Numbered from the stretch's first letter, positions 1 through 8,822 are shown. The stretch is DNA of 40,314 nucleotides from Marseilla massiliensis (GCF_016899855.1 NZ_JACJJG010000020.1:1-40314); one strand, 5' to 3'. Translations and numbers: made by a program. The notes: a model not told the origin generated them from the sequence alone.

Positions 1-108
1 AAAATTAAAGTCCTTAAAAGAAATGCTTACGGATTCAGGGACGATGATTATTTTAAGCTAAGACTCTTTGCGCTTCATGATTCGTCCATCCAACTGAACT
101 GCGGATGA
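1..108 (+). CDS. ISL3-family transposase, C-terminal fragment (cut by window edge)
   Basis: Frame 1 is open from the first base and ends at TGA 106-108, giving 35 residues. They read KIKVLKRNAYGFRDDDYFKL and continue to ...LHDSSIQLNCG. The block IKVLKRxAYGFRDxxYFKLR is, from memory of the family, the conserved C-terminus of ISL3-type DDE transposases of Bacteroidetes. The enzyme would cut and join the ends of its insertion sequence. The 5' part lies outside the window, so it is unknown whether the gene is intact. A 26-bp motif overlapping the stop is repeated 64 bp downstream and probably marks the element end. Confidence 0.7.
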   Translation, partial: KIKVLKRNAYGFRDDDYFKLRLFALHDSSIQLNCG

Positions 109-176
109 ACCGAAAAACTCGATGTGCTCAATTTTATGTTGCTGAAAGGCCATCCAACAAAACTGCGGAAGAACCT
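86..176 (+). repeat. Pair of 26-bp imperfect direct repeats at the presumed ISL3 element end
   Basis: Bases 86-111 and 150-175 match at 23 of 26 positions (core CCATCCAAC..AACTGCGGA.GAACC). The first copy overlaps the transposase stop codon and the second lies 64 bp on. Read on the minus strand the distal copy starts GGTTCTTCCGCAGTTTTG, which resembles a terminal inverted repeat of this IS type, so the element probably ends near base 176. The left end is outside the window, so the pairing cannot be confirmed. Confidence 0.45.
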
Positions 177-228
177 CTTTTGGATACTTAATAAATGCAG
201 GCCGGATTATTGCTGACATTACAAGAAG

Positions 229-1341
229 TTATACCGCAGCTTCAAGTGTCTCTTTTTTCCTTATAAAATAATTGAGCATAATGTTAATGCTGATGTAGAT
301 GGCGATATCAATCATGAATACGTAAGTATTGCTGATAATGTTGAGCAACGCCGCATTGATAGCTATATATGCCACCGCAAGAATAATTATGCACGTAAGT
401 GTTTGGTGTTGCGACAGTCCGGCACGCATGAACTTGTGGTGGATGTGTCTCTTGTCGGCTTTAAACGGTGACCCTCCATGGCATATTCTTACGAGAGAAA
501 CCCTTACCGTATCAAACATTGGAATAAGTATAAATGTGAAAGCCATGATAAAGTCAATGACTTGATAGAATTTTATTGCGGGGTTATGCATGGTATATTT
601 CACGCACAGGAATCCAAGTATGAAACCCAGGGTCAGGCTTCCGGCATCGCCCATGAATATCTTTCGGTTATTGGCTGCATTTCCGAAAAGGTTGAAATAG
701 AGAAAGGCAACGAGAACACCAATTAGCCCTGCGATAAGTATAGAGTATGTCCAAATACCTTGTGAAGCGAAAATGTACAGGAAACCGCCCAAAGCAAGAA
801 TTGCAAGACTTGCGGCGAGTCCGTCTATGCCGTCGATTAGATTGATGGCGTTGTCGATAAACACTATTATAAAGACGGTAAGTAGAAAACCTATGTGGTA
901 TGGAATCTCGTGTATACCAAAGAATCCGTGTAACGTGTTTATATACAAACCCGAAATAGGTAAGAGGCACGCAGAGGCTATTTGCACAATAAATTTTATT
1001 GCAGGAGGTAGTCCAAGGATGTCGTCTACAATTCCCATTATGTAAATCAGGACAATGCTCGCCAGGAAATACATACTCCATAGATTGATTGTAATCTGTC
1101 TATGTGTAGAATTGATGATGGCTAATGCAACGGCAAACGCGATAAACATACTTGGCATGAAAGATATGCCACCGAGTCTGGGTATGGCGTTTTTATGTAT
1201 TTTACGGGCATTAGGGATGTCATAAAGCTTTTTTGCTTTGCAGAAATTGAGGATAATCGGTATAAAGATAAATCCGCAAATAGCACTTATGGTGAATACG
1301 CCTATAATCCAGAAGATGTAAATATCCATAGAGAGTTTCAA
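229..1341 (-). CDS. WecA/MraY-family undecaprenyl-phosphate sugar-1-phosphate transferase
   Basis: A 370-residue polytopic membrane protein with about ten hydrophobic segments, the usual length for WecA/TagO-type enzymes. Family landmarks are visible in order: the Asp pair GIVDDILG (D106-D107), NAINLIDGIDGLA (about 164-176), IFMGDAGS (about 228-235) and the cytoplasmic His motif KADKRHIHH (about 294-302). The family transfers a sugar-1-phosphate, typically GlcNAc-1-P, from UDP-sugar to undecaprenyl phosphate, starting O-antigen, capsule or teichoic-acid repeat units. No initiating transferase is present in the plus-strand glycan operon here, so this enzyme could prime it, although it is on the opposite strand and over 13 kb away (inference). 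The start is either MKLS or, four codons later, MDIYIF; the longer form is given. Confidence 0.9.
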   Translation of the reverse strand: MKLSMDIYIFWIIGVFTISAICGFIFIPIILNFCKAKKLYDIPNARKIHKNAIPRLGGISFMPSMFIAFAVALAIINSTHRQITINLWSMYFLASIVLIYIMGIVDDILGLPPAIKFIVQIASACLLPISGLYINTLHGFFGIHEIPYHIGFLLTVFIIVFIDNAINLIDGIDGLAASLAILALGGFLYIFASQGIWTYSILIAGLIGVLVAFLYFNLFGNAANNRKIFMGDAGSLTLGFILGFLCVKYTMHNPAIKFYQVIDFIMAFTFILIPMFDTVRVSLVRICHGGSPFKADKRHIHHKFMRAGLSQHQTLTCIIILAVAYIAINAALLNIISNTYVFMIDIAIYISINIMLNYFIRKKETLEAAV

Positions 1342-1666
1342 TAGAACCGTTACTTAATATATAACAGCTTGAGGTTTGAAATATTGCATACTATGATACA
1401 ATTATTTACAGACCGACAAATTAATGAACCTTATGGAATCCGTTTTTGATAAAAAGTTTTTACGGATTGCGCCTGGAATAATATTGACGGAGTTATTACG
1501 CGACTTTGGTTAAAAGTGCATGGATTTTATCATTGCATAATAAAGTAGCATTTCGTCATTATGTATCAATTGAGTGCTCTAAAGCAAACGATTTTCTAAT
1601 GACGGAATGCTACTGTTACATAATTATTTTAAATATAATAATTTTTTCAACCGGCTTTTAATCCTT
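1342..1666. other. Intergenic region between the WecA-like gene and the GH28 gene
   Basis: This gap of 325 bp lies between the GH28 stop and the WecA-like start, both on the minus strand. It is AT-rich and contains one strong inverted repeat (1544-1614), listed separately. I see no convincing coding frame, tRNA or TANNTTTG box. Confidence 0.6.
1544..1614. terminator. Long inverted repeat, possible GH28 transcript terminator
   Basis: Arms at 1544-1561 and 1597-1614 are 18 bp each and complementary except for one G-T type position; the loop is 35 nt. It starts 53 bp after the GH28 stop codon in the direction of that gene, which suits transcript termination or 3'-end protection. On the minus strand the stem is followed by TTATTATG, only a weak U-tract. 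A small inverted-repeat mobile remnant is the alternative. Confidence 0.45.
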
Positions 1667-3256
1667 TCAATCGAGAGGGTTCAGTCCGTTATGGCATTTT
1701 ATAGTCTTGTCGCCGTCCTTTATTGTTATGTTGCCGGCTTTTTTGCCTTTTATCTCAATGTCAAGTGTGTTGTCGGGTATGTGAAATGTCACGTTGTCAA
1801 ATGTGATGTTGCGGCTGTCGTCAATGGTCATTCTGTTGTTGGTTGCTTGTATCTCAAGGTTACGGAAGGTGAATCCGTCAGCGTCGTTCATCGTTCTTAT
1901 TATGCGGTTAGTCCTTATATCCCCGTTTTCGATAAGTATGTTTGAGCACGGGATTTCCGGTATTCCGTTGACGGTAAGCAGCCTGTCGGCCGATTCGACG
2001 GTGAAGTTGCGTATTGTTATGTCCTTTACAGTCGGCGTAAGTGGCGTTATGTCGAGCGGGGGATATCGGCGTGCGAGCTCGCCCATGTATGTAGCCGAGC
2101 CGAGCAGGTCCCATGTGAAAGCCTCGCGTACGTTTACAAGGCGTATGTTCTCGTAGGTTATTCCGGCTACAGTCCCTCCGCGGTTACGTCTTGTCTTGAA
2201 GCGGAATCCGGTGCGTGTGCCGTAGAACAGGCAGTCGTGCAGGTACACGTTGTTTATGCCTCCGGCGGTTTCGCTGCCGCAGGTTATTCCTCCGTGTCCT
2301 TCTTTGGCTAGGCAATAGCGTATCACGACGTTCTCCGTGGGGCGGTTTACTCGCAGCCCGTCTTCACACCTGCCTGCTTTCAGCGTGAAGCAATCGTCGC
2401 CGCAGTTCAGCGTAGAGTATTCTATCAATACGTTCTTGCATGACGAAATGTCTATTCCGTCGCCGCTGGGCACGTCGGTTGAGTTGACCGTTATACCGCG
2501 TATTATGACGTTTTCGCAATACACAGGGTTGACGTTCCACAATACGCTGCGCTCGAATGTTACGCCTTCTACGAGTACGTTCTTGCAGTTTATCGGCGAG
2601 AATGATTTTGGACGGTAGAACGTGCGTCCTTCATAGCCGTCGCAAATACGTTGTTTTACGGGCATGTCATGGGGTACGTCGTTCTCTACAACGCTCTTGC
2701 CGTTGGGCAGTGTGCGCATTGAGGCGCTCATCGGCGGCCCCATTATTGTGCCTTTGCCGGTCAGGGCTATGTTTTTCTCTTTGTTTGCGTATATAAATGC
2801 TCCGGCGCCCATTATCTCTATACCCTCATGCCTTGTGAATACGGCTGGCTGATAGTCGTCTATCGAACCTGAAAACTCTATCACCGCGCCTTCTTCCAAA
2901 TGCAGGTTGACGTTGCTTTTCAGCACGATGCGTCCTGACATCCAGTGTCCGGACGGCACTTTTACCGTTCCTCCGCCACGTTTCGATATGTCGGCAATGA
3001 GTCCGTTTATTGCCTCGGTGATTTTTCCGTCGGCACCTATTGAGCCTTTGTTTACCGTCACCGTTCTGTCGGGGAACGTGGGACGTTCAGGGGTTTTCAT
3101 CTTGAACGGAGTGCCGGCTATGTCTTCGATTACTGCCGGCATAGCCTTTGCCCCGACTGTATTTTCATTTAAAACAATGTTGCCGGCACTGACGTTCAAG
3201 GCCAATACCGGCAACACGGCTATTAATGTAAACCATAAATTCTTCTTATATGCCAT
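1667..3256 (-). CDS. Secreted glycoside hydrolase family 28 (polygalacturonase-like)
   Basis: A 529-residue protein with an N-terminal signal peptide (basic MAYKK, hydrophobic LWFTLIAVLPVLAL, cleavage probably near VSAG, residue 24-25). The rest shows the repetitive parallel beta-helix pattern typical of pectin-lyase folds (NVLVEGVTFERS, NVIIRGITVNS, NVLIEYSTLNC). GH28 catalytic landmarks are present: GDGIDI (about 265-270, supplying Asp), NCGDDCF (about 284-290, the Asp pair), KEGHGGITCGSE (His about 321) and FRFKTRR (about 351-357). The family hydrolyses galacturonan or rhamnogalacturonan linkages. Localisation is inferred as periplasmic or surface. It is followed 3' by a GH43 gene on the same strand, suggesting breakdown of plant cell-wall polysaccharide. 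The exact linkage specificity cannot be read from sequence. Confidence 0.88.
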   Translation of the reverse strand: MAYKKNLWFTLIAVLPVLALNVSAGNIVLNENTVGAKAMPAVIEDIAGTPFKMKTPERPTFPDRTVTVNKGSIGADGKITEAINGLIADISKRGGGTVKVPSGHWMSGRIVLKSNVNLHLEEGAVIEFSGSIDDYQPAVFTRHEGIEIMGAGAFIYANKEKNIALTGKGTIMGPPMSASMRTLPNGKSVVENDVPHDMPVKQRICDGYEGRTFYRPKSFSPINCKNVLVEGVTFERSVLWNVNPVYCENVIIRGITVNSTDVPSGDGIDISSCKNVLIEYSTLNCGDDCFTLKAGRCEDGLRVNRPTENVVIRYCLAKEGHGGITCGSETAGGINNVYLHDCLFYGTRTGFRFKTRRNRGGTVAGITYENIRLVNVREAFTWDLLGSATYMGELARRYPPLDITPLTPTVKDITIRNFTVESADRLLTVNGIPEIPCSNILIENGDIRTNRIIRTMNDADGFTFRNLEIQATNNRMTIDDSRNITFDNVTFHIPDNTLDIEIKGKKAGNITIKDGDKTIKCHNGLNPLD

Positions 3257-3576
3257 GATTCTTTTTTATGTATATGACGTAAGAACTGGCATTTTGTACT
3301 GTCGGAAAAATGTTTTTTATTCATAATAAGAGTTAATAATGGGTTTATGCGGATGTGTTGGCAGATTTTCGTGCCGTACAAAAATTCCGACAATATGACG
3401 TTGTGATATGTAAAGCCAGTTGAAACGTGGCAATATGTAAAATGAAAAATGTTCACCTTAATGGCCGAAATAGAGTTCTCTTCTTGTCATAGAAGCTTCA
3501 GTGGAGTGTAGAATGCCGTTTATCGCATTGCGAAACATGGCGTTTTACACCGCAAAATGCCATGTTTGTGGTTGTA

Positions 3577-3611
3577 AAAAGCCGTCCGGGCAAAGTGTCA
3601 GGACGGCTTTT
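3577..3611. terminator. Bidirectional intrinsic terminator-like hairpin
   Basis: AAAAGCCGTCC (3577-3587) pairs with GGACGGCTTTT (3601-3611) around a 13-nt loop. The GC-rich stem is flanked by A and T runs, so it can act on either strand. On the minus strand it lies between the end of GH43 and the start of GH28, which would insulate the two genes. Confidence 0.65.
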
Positions 3612-3891
3612 GGTGGTGTGAAATATGGTCTTTTGTGTTAATTAAGGTCTCGGATAGAGGTTAAAAATGCCATGTTGTTTGCACATTTTAGCGCATATCT
3701 GCTTTATCATATTGAGTGCCAATGCTTTATGTTTGCACATGATTTTTTGCGTTATTTACGTACAGCTTGGCTATATTTTTACGGCGAGGCCTCTCTCCGT
3801 ATTTAGAGAAATTCAAAAAGAAAGTCTTTTGCTGTTTTGCGTGAATTATTGATTTTTATGTAGCTCTGACCGCTCATGCCGGGATACAAAG

Positions 3892-3920
3892 ACGGCCGTC
3901 AGCTATTAACTAACGGCCGT
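3892..3920 (-). terminator. Hairpin just downstream of GH43
   Basis: ACGGCCGT occurs at 3892-3899 and 3913-3920. The word is its own reverse complement, so the copies pair around a 13-nt loop. It lies 36 bp after the GH43 stop in the direction of that gene, but has only a short T run behind it, so termination is plausible rather than certain. Confidence 0.4.
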
Positions 3921-3955
3921 TGATTTGCCTTGAGACCATTCGGCGTTGCCTTGTT

Positions 3956-5659
3956 CTATTTAGATGATGTATACAGTCCGATTGTAGTGCCGGTGAATCC
4001 GCCTGCGTTGCGTGTTGTAAGATAGTATGCGTCAACGCCGGTTTTGAGGGTTTCCCAATCGTTTCCGTTCTTTGAGTAGTGGAAACTGAACGTCGGCCCG
4101 TCGGATGTAACCTTAAGGCTTATATCATTATTGTCATTGTTTATCGGTGAGAATGCCATTACCTCCTCGGCTCCTCCGTCCGAAACCTTCAGTACCTCTA
4201 CCTGTCTGCCGTCATTGGTCTTGACCACACATAGCAGGTATTGATGGTTCTCGTCCTTGTATAACATCAAGCCAGCCTTGTCGCCTGCCTGTGCGGGAGA
4301 AAAAGTAAGGCGCGTTGAACATTCAAATTTATGGTGGCTGATTCTGCGTGTGACTAATGCCGGCGTCTTCATTTCTGATGCCTTTACGTCAATGCACGGC
4401 ATGGTAAGGTATCCCTTGTTTTTCGACAATGAGCAGAAAGTGCTTGCCGGGGCGCGCAGTGAGAACCAGCCGAGGTCGAGTTCAGCGCTTGAAAAGTCGT
4501 CTTTGTAAGTAAAGTTGCCGAAGGTAACGTCATTTCCTCGTGTGGCCCCCTTGACTTCCGACACCAGAGGTACGGTCTCGTTGCCTTCGGTGATATATGG
4601 AAATCCGTCGGCGTTCCATCTGACAGGCATGAGGAATGTCTCCCGTCCAAGGTTTTCCGACTTGCCGTCATACGGCCGGCAGGCAAGGAACACGGCATAC
4701 CAGTCGCCTTCCGGAGTCTGTACCAGGTCGGCATGGCCTGCGCACGTTACAGGATTGGGACGATCGGCAGGCAGGTGGCGTTGCGTAAGAATCGGGTTTT
4801 GCTTTGCCGGAACAAACGGTCCGAACGGACTGTCGCTCCTGAATATAACCTCTGAGTGCATGTCGGAAGTTCCGCCCTCAGCGTCCATGAGGTAATACTT
4901 GCCGTTGATTTTATACATGTGCGGCCCCTCAATCCAGATAGGTTTGTCCTCGGGATGCACGCCCTTGTTTACAAGAACCTTCGTAGGTCCTACCGTCTTG
5001 TCTGTCGCAACGTCAAACTCTCTTACTTTGATGGCTCTGTGTCCGTCGTATTCAGCAGGCCCTTCGGGAGCATCGTTGTTGACGATATAAGCCTTACCGT
5101 TGTCGTCAAAGAAGAACGATGGGTCAATTCCGCCAACGTCGGGCAGGCGTATCGGGTCAGACCATTCGCCGAATGGATCCTTTGTCTTTACGAAGAAGTT
5201 GCCCAGCCTGATGTTGGTAGTAATCATGTAGAACGTTTTATTGTTCGGGTTGTATGATATCGCGGGAGCGAAAATGCCTTCAGACGTTTTCTGCCCGTCG
5301 AGCGGAAGCTGTGACGGCCTGTCCAGAACGTAGCCTACCTGTTTCCAGTTAAGCAGGTCTTTGCTGTGGAACAATGGCACGCCCGGGAAGTACGAGAACG
5401 TAGATGTTACCATAAAATAGTCGTCTCCGGCACGGCAAATGCTCGGGTCGGAGTTCCATCCCGGAAGTATCGGGTTGTAGAATGATGACGGTCCAGGCAA
5501 TGGGTTGGAGTTATAAAAGTCGTCATTGCCGGAATATACGAAGTTGTCGAACATGGCAAAACCTTCGTCCTGTCCGTCGGCAACAGCCGAGGCAAAGTTT
5601 GGCATGGCATAGGCCAGCATTGCAAGAGTGGTAAACCTGATGATGCTTTTTCTTTTCAT
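3956..5659 (-). CDS. Secreted glycoside hydrolase family 43 (beta-xylosidase/arabinofuranosidase-like)
   Basis: A 567-residue protein. The N-terminus is signal-like (MKRKSIIRFTTLAMLAYAMP, cleavage near FASA). The five-bladed propeller domain spans about 60-360 and carries the expected acidic residues: NSDPSICR (general base Asp about 71), GGIDPSFFFDD (Asp about 179) and IWIEGPHMYK (general acid Glu about 244); GHADLV (about 308-312) is also typical. Residues about 385-567 form a beta-sandwich-like C-terminal domain of the sort found in GH43 xylosidases. The family removes xylose or arabinose from xylan, arabinan or pectin side chains. Its neighbour is a GH28 gene, so a joint role in plant pectin/hemicellulose use is likely (inference). 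A TAACTTTG box on the minus strand at 5727-5734 is a good candidate promoter. Confidence 0.9.
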   Translation of the reverse strand: MKRKSIIRFTTLAMLAYAMPNFASAVADGQDEGFAMFDNFVYSGNDDFYNSNPLPGPSSFYNPILPGWNSDPSICRAGDDYFMVTSTFSYFPGVPLFHSKDLLNWKQVGYVLDRPSQLPLDGQKTSEGIFAPAISYNPNNKTFYMITTNIRLGNFFVKTKDPFGEWSDPIRLPDVGGIDPSFFFDDNGKAYIVNNDAPEGPAEYDGHRAIKVREFDVATDKTVGPTKVLVNKGVHPEDKPIWIEGPHMYKINGKYYLMDAEGGTSDMHSEVIFRSDSPFGPFVPAKQNPILTQRHLPADRPNPVTCAGHADLVQTPEGDWYAVFLACRPYDGKSENLGRETFLMPVRWNADGFPYITEGNETVPLVSEVKGATRGNDVTFGNFTYKDDFSSAELDLGWFSLRAPASTFCSLSKNKGYLTMPCIDVKASEMKTPALVTRRISHHKFECSTRLTFSPAQAGDKAGLMLYKDENHQYLLCVVKTNDGRQVEVLKVSDGGAEEVMAFSPINNDNNDISLKVTSDGPTFSFHYSKNGNDWETLKTGVDAYYLTTRNAGGFTGTTIGLYTSSK

Positions 5660-5726
5660 AATATGTTTTTTAGTATTGTTTAATTACATGTTCAATTGTC
5701 TTCGTCAGACAAAGCCAACAACACTG

Positions 5727-5734
5727 CAAAGTTA
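5727..5734 (-). promoter_or_regulatory. Bacteroidetes -7 box of the GH43 promoter
   Basis: The plus strand reads CAAAGTTA, so the minus strand has TAACTTTG, a perfect match to the Bacteroidetes consensus TANNTTTG. It lies 68 bp upstream of the GH43 start codon. A TTTTG string farther upstream (5760-5764) is too far away for an ideal -33 box, so the upstream element is uncertain. Confidence 0.6.
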
Positions 5735-6207
5735 ACTGTAAACACGGTAAATGCGGTTGCAAAATGTATCTATAAGATTAATATTTGTTTCATGCAACAA
5801 AAAAGGCACTACATCCGTAGTACCTTTGTGGAGCTGGAGGTTGCCTTGGGGCGATTTTAACTGACCTTAGAATAACGTATATGCCTTTATTTTATTGGGT
5901 TTCAGGATGTTTATGTGTTCCTGATAAACTCAGAAAAATCCTTATACAGTCCAAAATCGGGGGAGTACTTACCCCCTCCACACCCGTTAAAGGTTCATTG
6001 TTAATATGGGGCGAGATGAATTAACTCATATTAACAATTTGTCAATAAACAGAAATCATTGTAAAATGCAATATTTAGGGGGAGTTTTATTACCCCGTTT
6101 AAGCAAAAATTGGTCTCTTTGGCTCCACATTTTTGAATGTTTTTAAGCACGTATGGTCATATCATGTCAGGTGCTTTTAAGCCCTTGTTATGGTAACTAT
6201 TTTGAAT
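5735..6207. other. Non-coding region rich in inverted repeats upstream of recombinase 1
   Basis: I find no coding frame here. Structures seen: an A/T-flanked hairpin at 5801-5827 (AAAGG.ACTAC/GTAGT.CCTTT, one mismatch), a GGGGG/CCCCC hairpin at 5959-5976, a perfect 11-bp inverted repeat at 5998-6008 and 6027-6037, and a GGGGG/CCCC hairpin at 6078-6096 that resembles the first G/C hairpin. Such a cluster next to an integrase is a plausible attachment or recombinase-binding region, but I found no duplicated att core. Confidence 0.45.
5801..5827. terminator. Terminator-like hairpin
   Basis: AAAAGGCACTAC (5801-5812) can pair with GTAGTACCTTT (5817-5827) around ATCC, with one internal mismatch. 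The stem is flanked by A and T runs. No gene clearly ends just before it, so it may be the leftover terminator of a gene displaced by integration. Confidence 0.4.
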
Positions 6208-6215
6208 TATTTTTG
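6208..6215 (+). promoter_or_regulatory. Candidate -7 box of the recombinase 1 promoter
   Basis: TATTTTTG fits TANNTTTG and lies 22 bp upstream of the ATG at 6238. It falls inside the reading frame that would be used if translation began at the ATG at 6190. A transcript starting about 7 bp downstream of the box cannot contain that upstream ATG, which supports 6238 as the true start. Confidence 0.5.
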
Positions 6216-6237
6216 CATGAACTTTAAAATTAGCATT

Positions 6238-7605
6238 ATGAACAAGACAAATTATACGGCAAGACCTTATATAATGAAAAGCGGTCAGATAATGATTCGT
6301 GTCAGGTGGGACAAAAAGAAGCAAGAAGTTGGATTTTGTGTCGGTTATAGCATTGACCCAGCGAAATGGGATAATAAAAAACAATTAGTGAAAAATAATA
6401 CGACACATAAAATCAAGGGGAAGACGATTTACGCAACCGAAATAAATAAAATGATACGTGACTATTTGGCTTACATAGAAGAAGCGTTCACGGAATGTGA
6501 TTTGCATTCTGGCTTTATGACGAAAGAGCATTTGAAAGAATACGTAAATAGCAAAACTCGAATAAATAAGCTTGAAGTTCTTATTCAAGATGATGAGAAA
6601 ATGTCTTTAACCGAGATTTTCAATGAGTTCATAGAAAAAAGGCCAATGGAAGGGAGTTGGAGCAACAATGCTAAATATAAATACCAGCAAATGTTTCATC
6701 AATTAAAATCGTATGACCCAAAGATTGAACTGAAAACATTAACGAGCGAAAAAATGGTTAAATTCTCGAACTGGTACATAAAGAATGATTATTGTAACAG
6801 AACTATCGTTAAGCAGTTTAAAATTTTGAAGTCATTTCTACGCTGGGCATTAAGAAACGGTCATAAGATACAGCCAGGAGTATTGGACTTTAAACCGAGA
6901 CTGAAGGTTATACCGAGGGTTGTGACATTCTTGAAGTTTAAGGAACTAATGCATTTTGCTTCATTTGAGTTTCCAGCGGACAAGGAATATTTATCTGTAG
7001 CGAGGGATATGTTTTGCTTTATGGCCTTCACTTCGTTGCGTTATTCTGATTTAGCGGCATTGAAACCTGTGAACATTGTCGATGGACGTTTGGAAATAAT
7101 TACGGAAAAGACCGATGACAAACTGTTTATCACGTTAAACGAACACGCCCAGAAAATTATAGATAAGTATTCATGGTATAAGGGTGAAACAGTATTTCCT
7201 GTTCCTTCAAATCAGAAATTGAATGATGCATTGAAAGAAGCAGCGAGACTTGCAGGATTGGACAGGGAGATTGTACAGGTTTACTTCAAAGGCAATACAC
7301 GGCATGAAGACATCTGTAAATTCTGGGAACAAATCAGCTGCCATGACGCAAGGAGGACATTCGTATGTTGTTCGCTCGCACTCGGTATTCCCGCCAGCGT
7401 AGTAATGAGCTGCACCGGCCATTCCGATTATGAGTCAATGAAGCCGTATATTGAAGTTGCGGACGAGACCCAGAAGATGCAGATGGAGAAATGGAACAAC
7501 CACCAATATAAGCAAGACATCATTGAAAGCGTAGATAAAATGACAACCGAACAGCTAAAAGAGGTGTGTAAATTCATAAATCAGAAAATTAAACAGATAA
7601 TTTAA
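6238..7605 (+). CDS. Tyrosine recombinase/integrase 1
   Basis: 455 residues from the ATG at 6238 (an in-frame ATG at 6190 is possible but lies upstream of the likely promoter). The N-terminal 100 residues have the beta-rich arm-binding look of Bacteroidetes integrases (IRVRWDKKKQEVGFCVGYSI, then ..DPAKWD). A helical core-binding domain follows (about 120-215) and then the catalytic domain. Catalytic residues in this numbering: Arg268 in FTSLRYSDLAAL, His369 and Arg372 in CHDARRTF, His395 in CTGHSDYESM and Tyr404 in MKPYIEV. All the main residues are present, so the enzyme should be active. It probably drives integration or excision of the accessory DNA downstream. Att sites were not identified. 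A hairpin follows the stop codon. Confidence 0.9.
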   Translation: MNKTNYTARPYIMKSGQIMIRVRWDKKKQEVGFCVGYSIDPAKWDNKKQLVKNNTTHKIKGKTIYATEINKMIRDYLAYIEEAFTECDLHSGFMTKEHLKEYVNSKTRINKLEVLIQDDEKMSLTEIFNEFIEKRPMEGSWSNNAKYKYQQMFHQLKSYDPKIELKTLTSEKMVKFSNWYIKNDYCNRTIVKQFKILKSFLRWALRNGHKIQPGVLDFKPRLKVIPRVVTFLKFKELMHFASFEFPADKEYLSVARDMFCFMAFTSLRYSDLAALKPVNIVDGRLEIITEKTDDKLFITLNEHAQKIIDKYSWYKGETVFPVPSNQKLNDALKEAARLAGLDREIVQVYFKGNTRHEDICKFWEQISCHDARRTFVCCSLALGIPASVVMSCTGHSDYESMKPYIEVADETQKMQMEKWNNHQYKQDIIESVDKMTTEQLKEVCKFINQKIKQII

Positions 7606-8822
7606 AAATATAATATAAATTGGATCTCTACAAAGCAAACGATGCACAGAAAAAATACAAGTGCTGATTTATTTAGTTTTGTTTTGTAGAGATCTTAGCG
7701 AATTGATTTCGTTAAAATTTAACGAAGTGATTGCACCCTTCTCCATCGTAAAAAATTTTTAGCAACAGGACGGGAAAGCCTAGTATTCTTTGACTCCGAA
7801 GATAGTAGTATATCAAATATGTTAAGTACGCTCCTAAAATTATCCATCCAAAATTAGTCTGTTCCATTGAATATCTTTAGGAATACGGCTTCTCATCAAG
7901 CAAAACTCCATCAGAATTGTCCTCCGTCTGTTGGTGCTGACATTTACAAAGATTTACTTTCTCAAGTATCCCACGCAGCAGGTCGCAGTAAAATCCTGCA
8001 TAGAATTGAGGAAAAGACCGTCTATCCCGATGTTGACTTTGTCCAAATCGGCAAACATACCATTGATAACGTTTCATAATTATGCATGTTATTATATTCA
8101 CTGACCTTGGGTTGCCAATATAAGTATTTACCTGTCGGTCGGATACAAAGCACTGATCGTTTTTCGTCTTTTAAGTCTTTGTGGCAACCTACTTGTTCGT
8201 CGTCACGGAACGTCATTGTATGGTTTTGTACAAGTACATACTTTATATGTCTAATTCGTTACGGTACTTGTCAAACAAGCGAAGTCACATTGATTTTCAT
8301 TCACCAACTTCCTGCACAACATCCTGTATTGATTGTATATCCGTATTTTAGTATTTTGCAGCAGAACAACACTCTCATAGGAAGGAGATTCCATTAGCTG
8401 TTGGTCTTGAGCTTGTGCAAAATAGCGTTCACCACATTATTTTATAAGGCTACTTTTGTTACATAAACACGTTTTGCAGTGGAATGATGGGGCAATTGTT
8501 TCGTTTTTATTGTATCTTAGGCAATGCAAGCGTATATGGAAACTTCTTATTAATGAATTTGGCACCTATAACATCGTATAATAAATATTCCTTCTTGTAC
8601 GTTGTCTTTTAGCATTTTAATTCAAATTTGTGAATTTGGAATAAGTTTAAATCACCTCAAAATACATTTTCATCGAATAGTCTAAATATATATAGTAGAA
8701 TATTAAAGAATGTTATCAAATATTAATCGTGCAAAAAAAACAATCAATTCAAACGGTTTATTTTTAATTTTACATTAACATATGAAGTAAGTTGTTTAAT
8801 ATTTAATTATGATTGAAAGTAT
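7606..8822. other. 1.2-kb region without a convincing gene; probably decayed DNA
   Basis: Apart from a hairpin after recombinase 1, I see no intact gene. Frames of 60-103 codons on both strands overlap, have no recognisable motif and are interrupted. The minus strand from about 8390 down to 7870 has longish peptide stretches broken by several stops, as expected of a degraded gene. One minus-strand frame at 7712-7867 would encode 51 residues with a membrane-like segment (GWIILGAYLTYLIYYYL); it is too weak to call. Confidence 0.5.
7623..7694 (+). terminator. Strong inverted repeat after recombinase 1
   Basis: GATCTCTACAAAGCAAA (from 7623) pairs with the region ending GTAGAGATC at 7694 over about 17 bp with one G-T type position, around a loop of some 35 nt. 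It begins 18 bp after the recombinase stop codon. It lacks a clear T run, so it may act as a 3'-end stabiliser or as a partial terminator. Its size resembles the inverted repeat at 1544-1614. Confidence 0.5.

Larger units (their letters stand above)
3257..3955. other. Intergenic region between GH28 and GH43
   Basis: A 699-bp gap with two hairpins (3577-3611 and 3892-3920), listed separately. The short open frames in it show no family resemblance, odd composition and no start context. The GH28 promoter should lie in 3257-3500 on the minus strand, but I find no clean TANNTTTG box; the closest is a degenerate AATTTTTG-like string near 3375. Confidence 0.5.

Noticed and set aside
5829..5845. TGGAGCTGGAG considered as the 3' end of a minus-strand tRNA used as attachment site
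   Set aside because: No T-arm or anticodon arm follows, and no second copy of an att core was found.
8086..8397. 103-codon frame on the plus strand
   Set aside because: Cys/Ser/Phe-rich peptide without known motifs, in a region that also carries overlapping antisense frames; probably chance.
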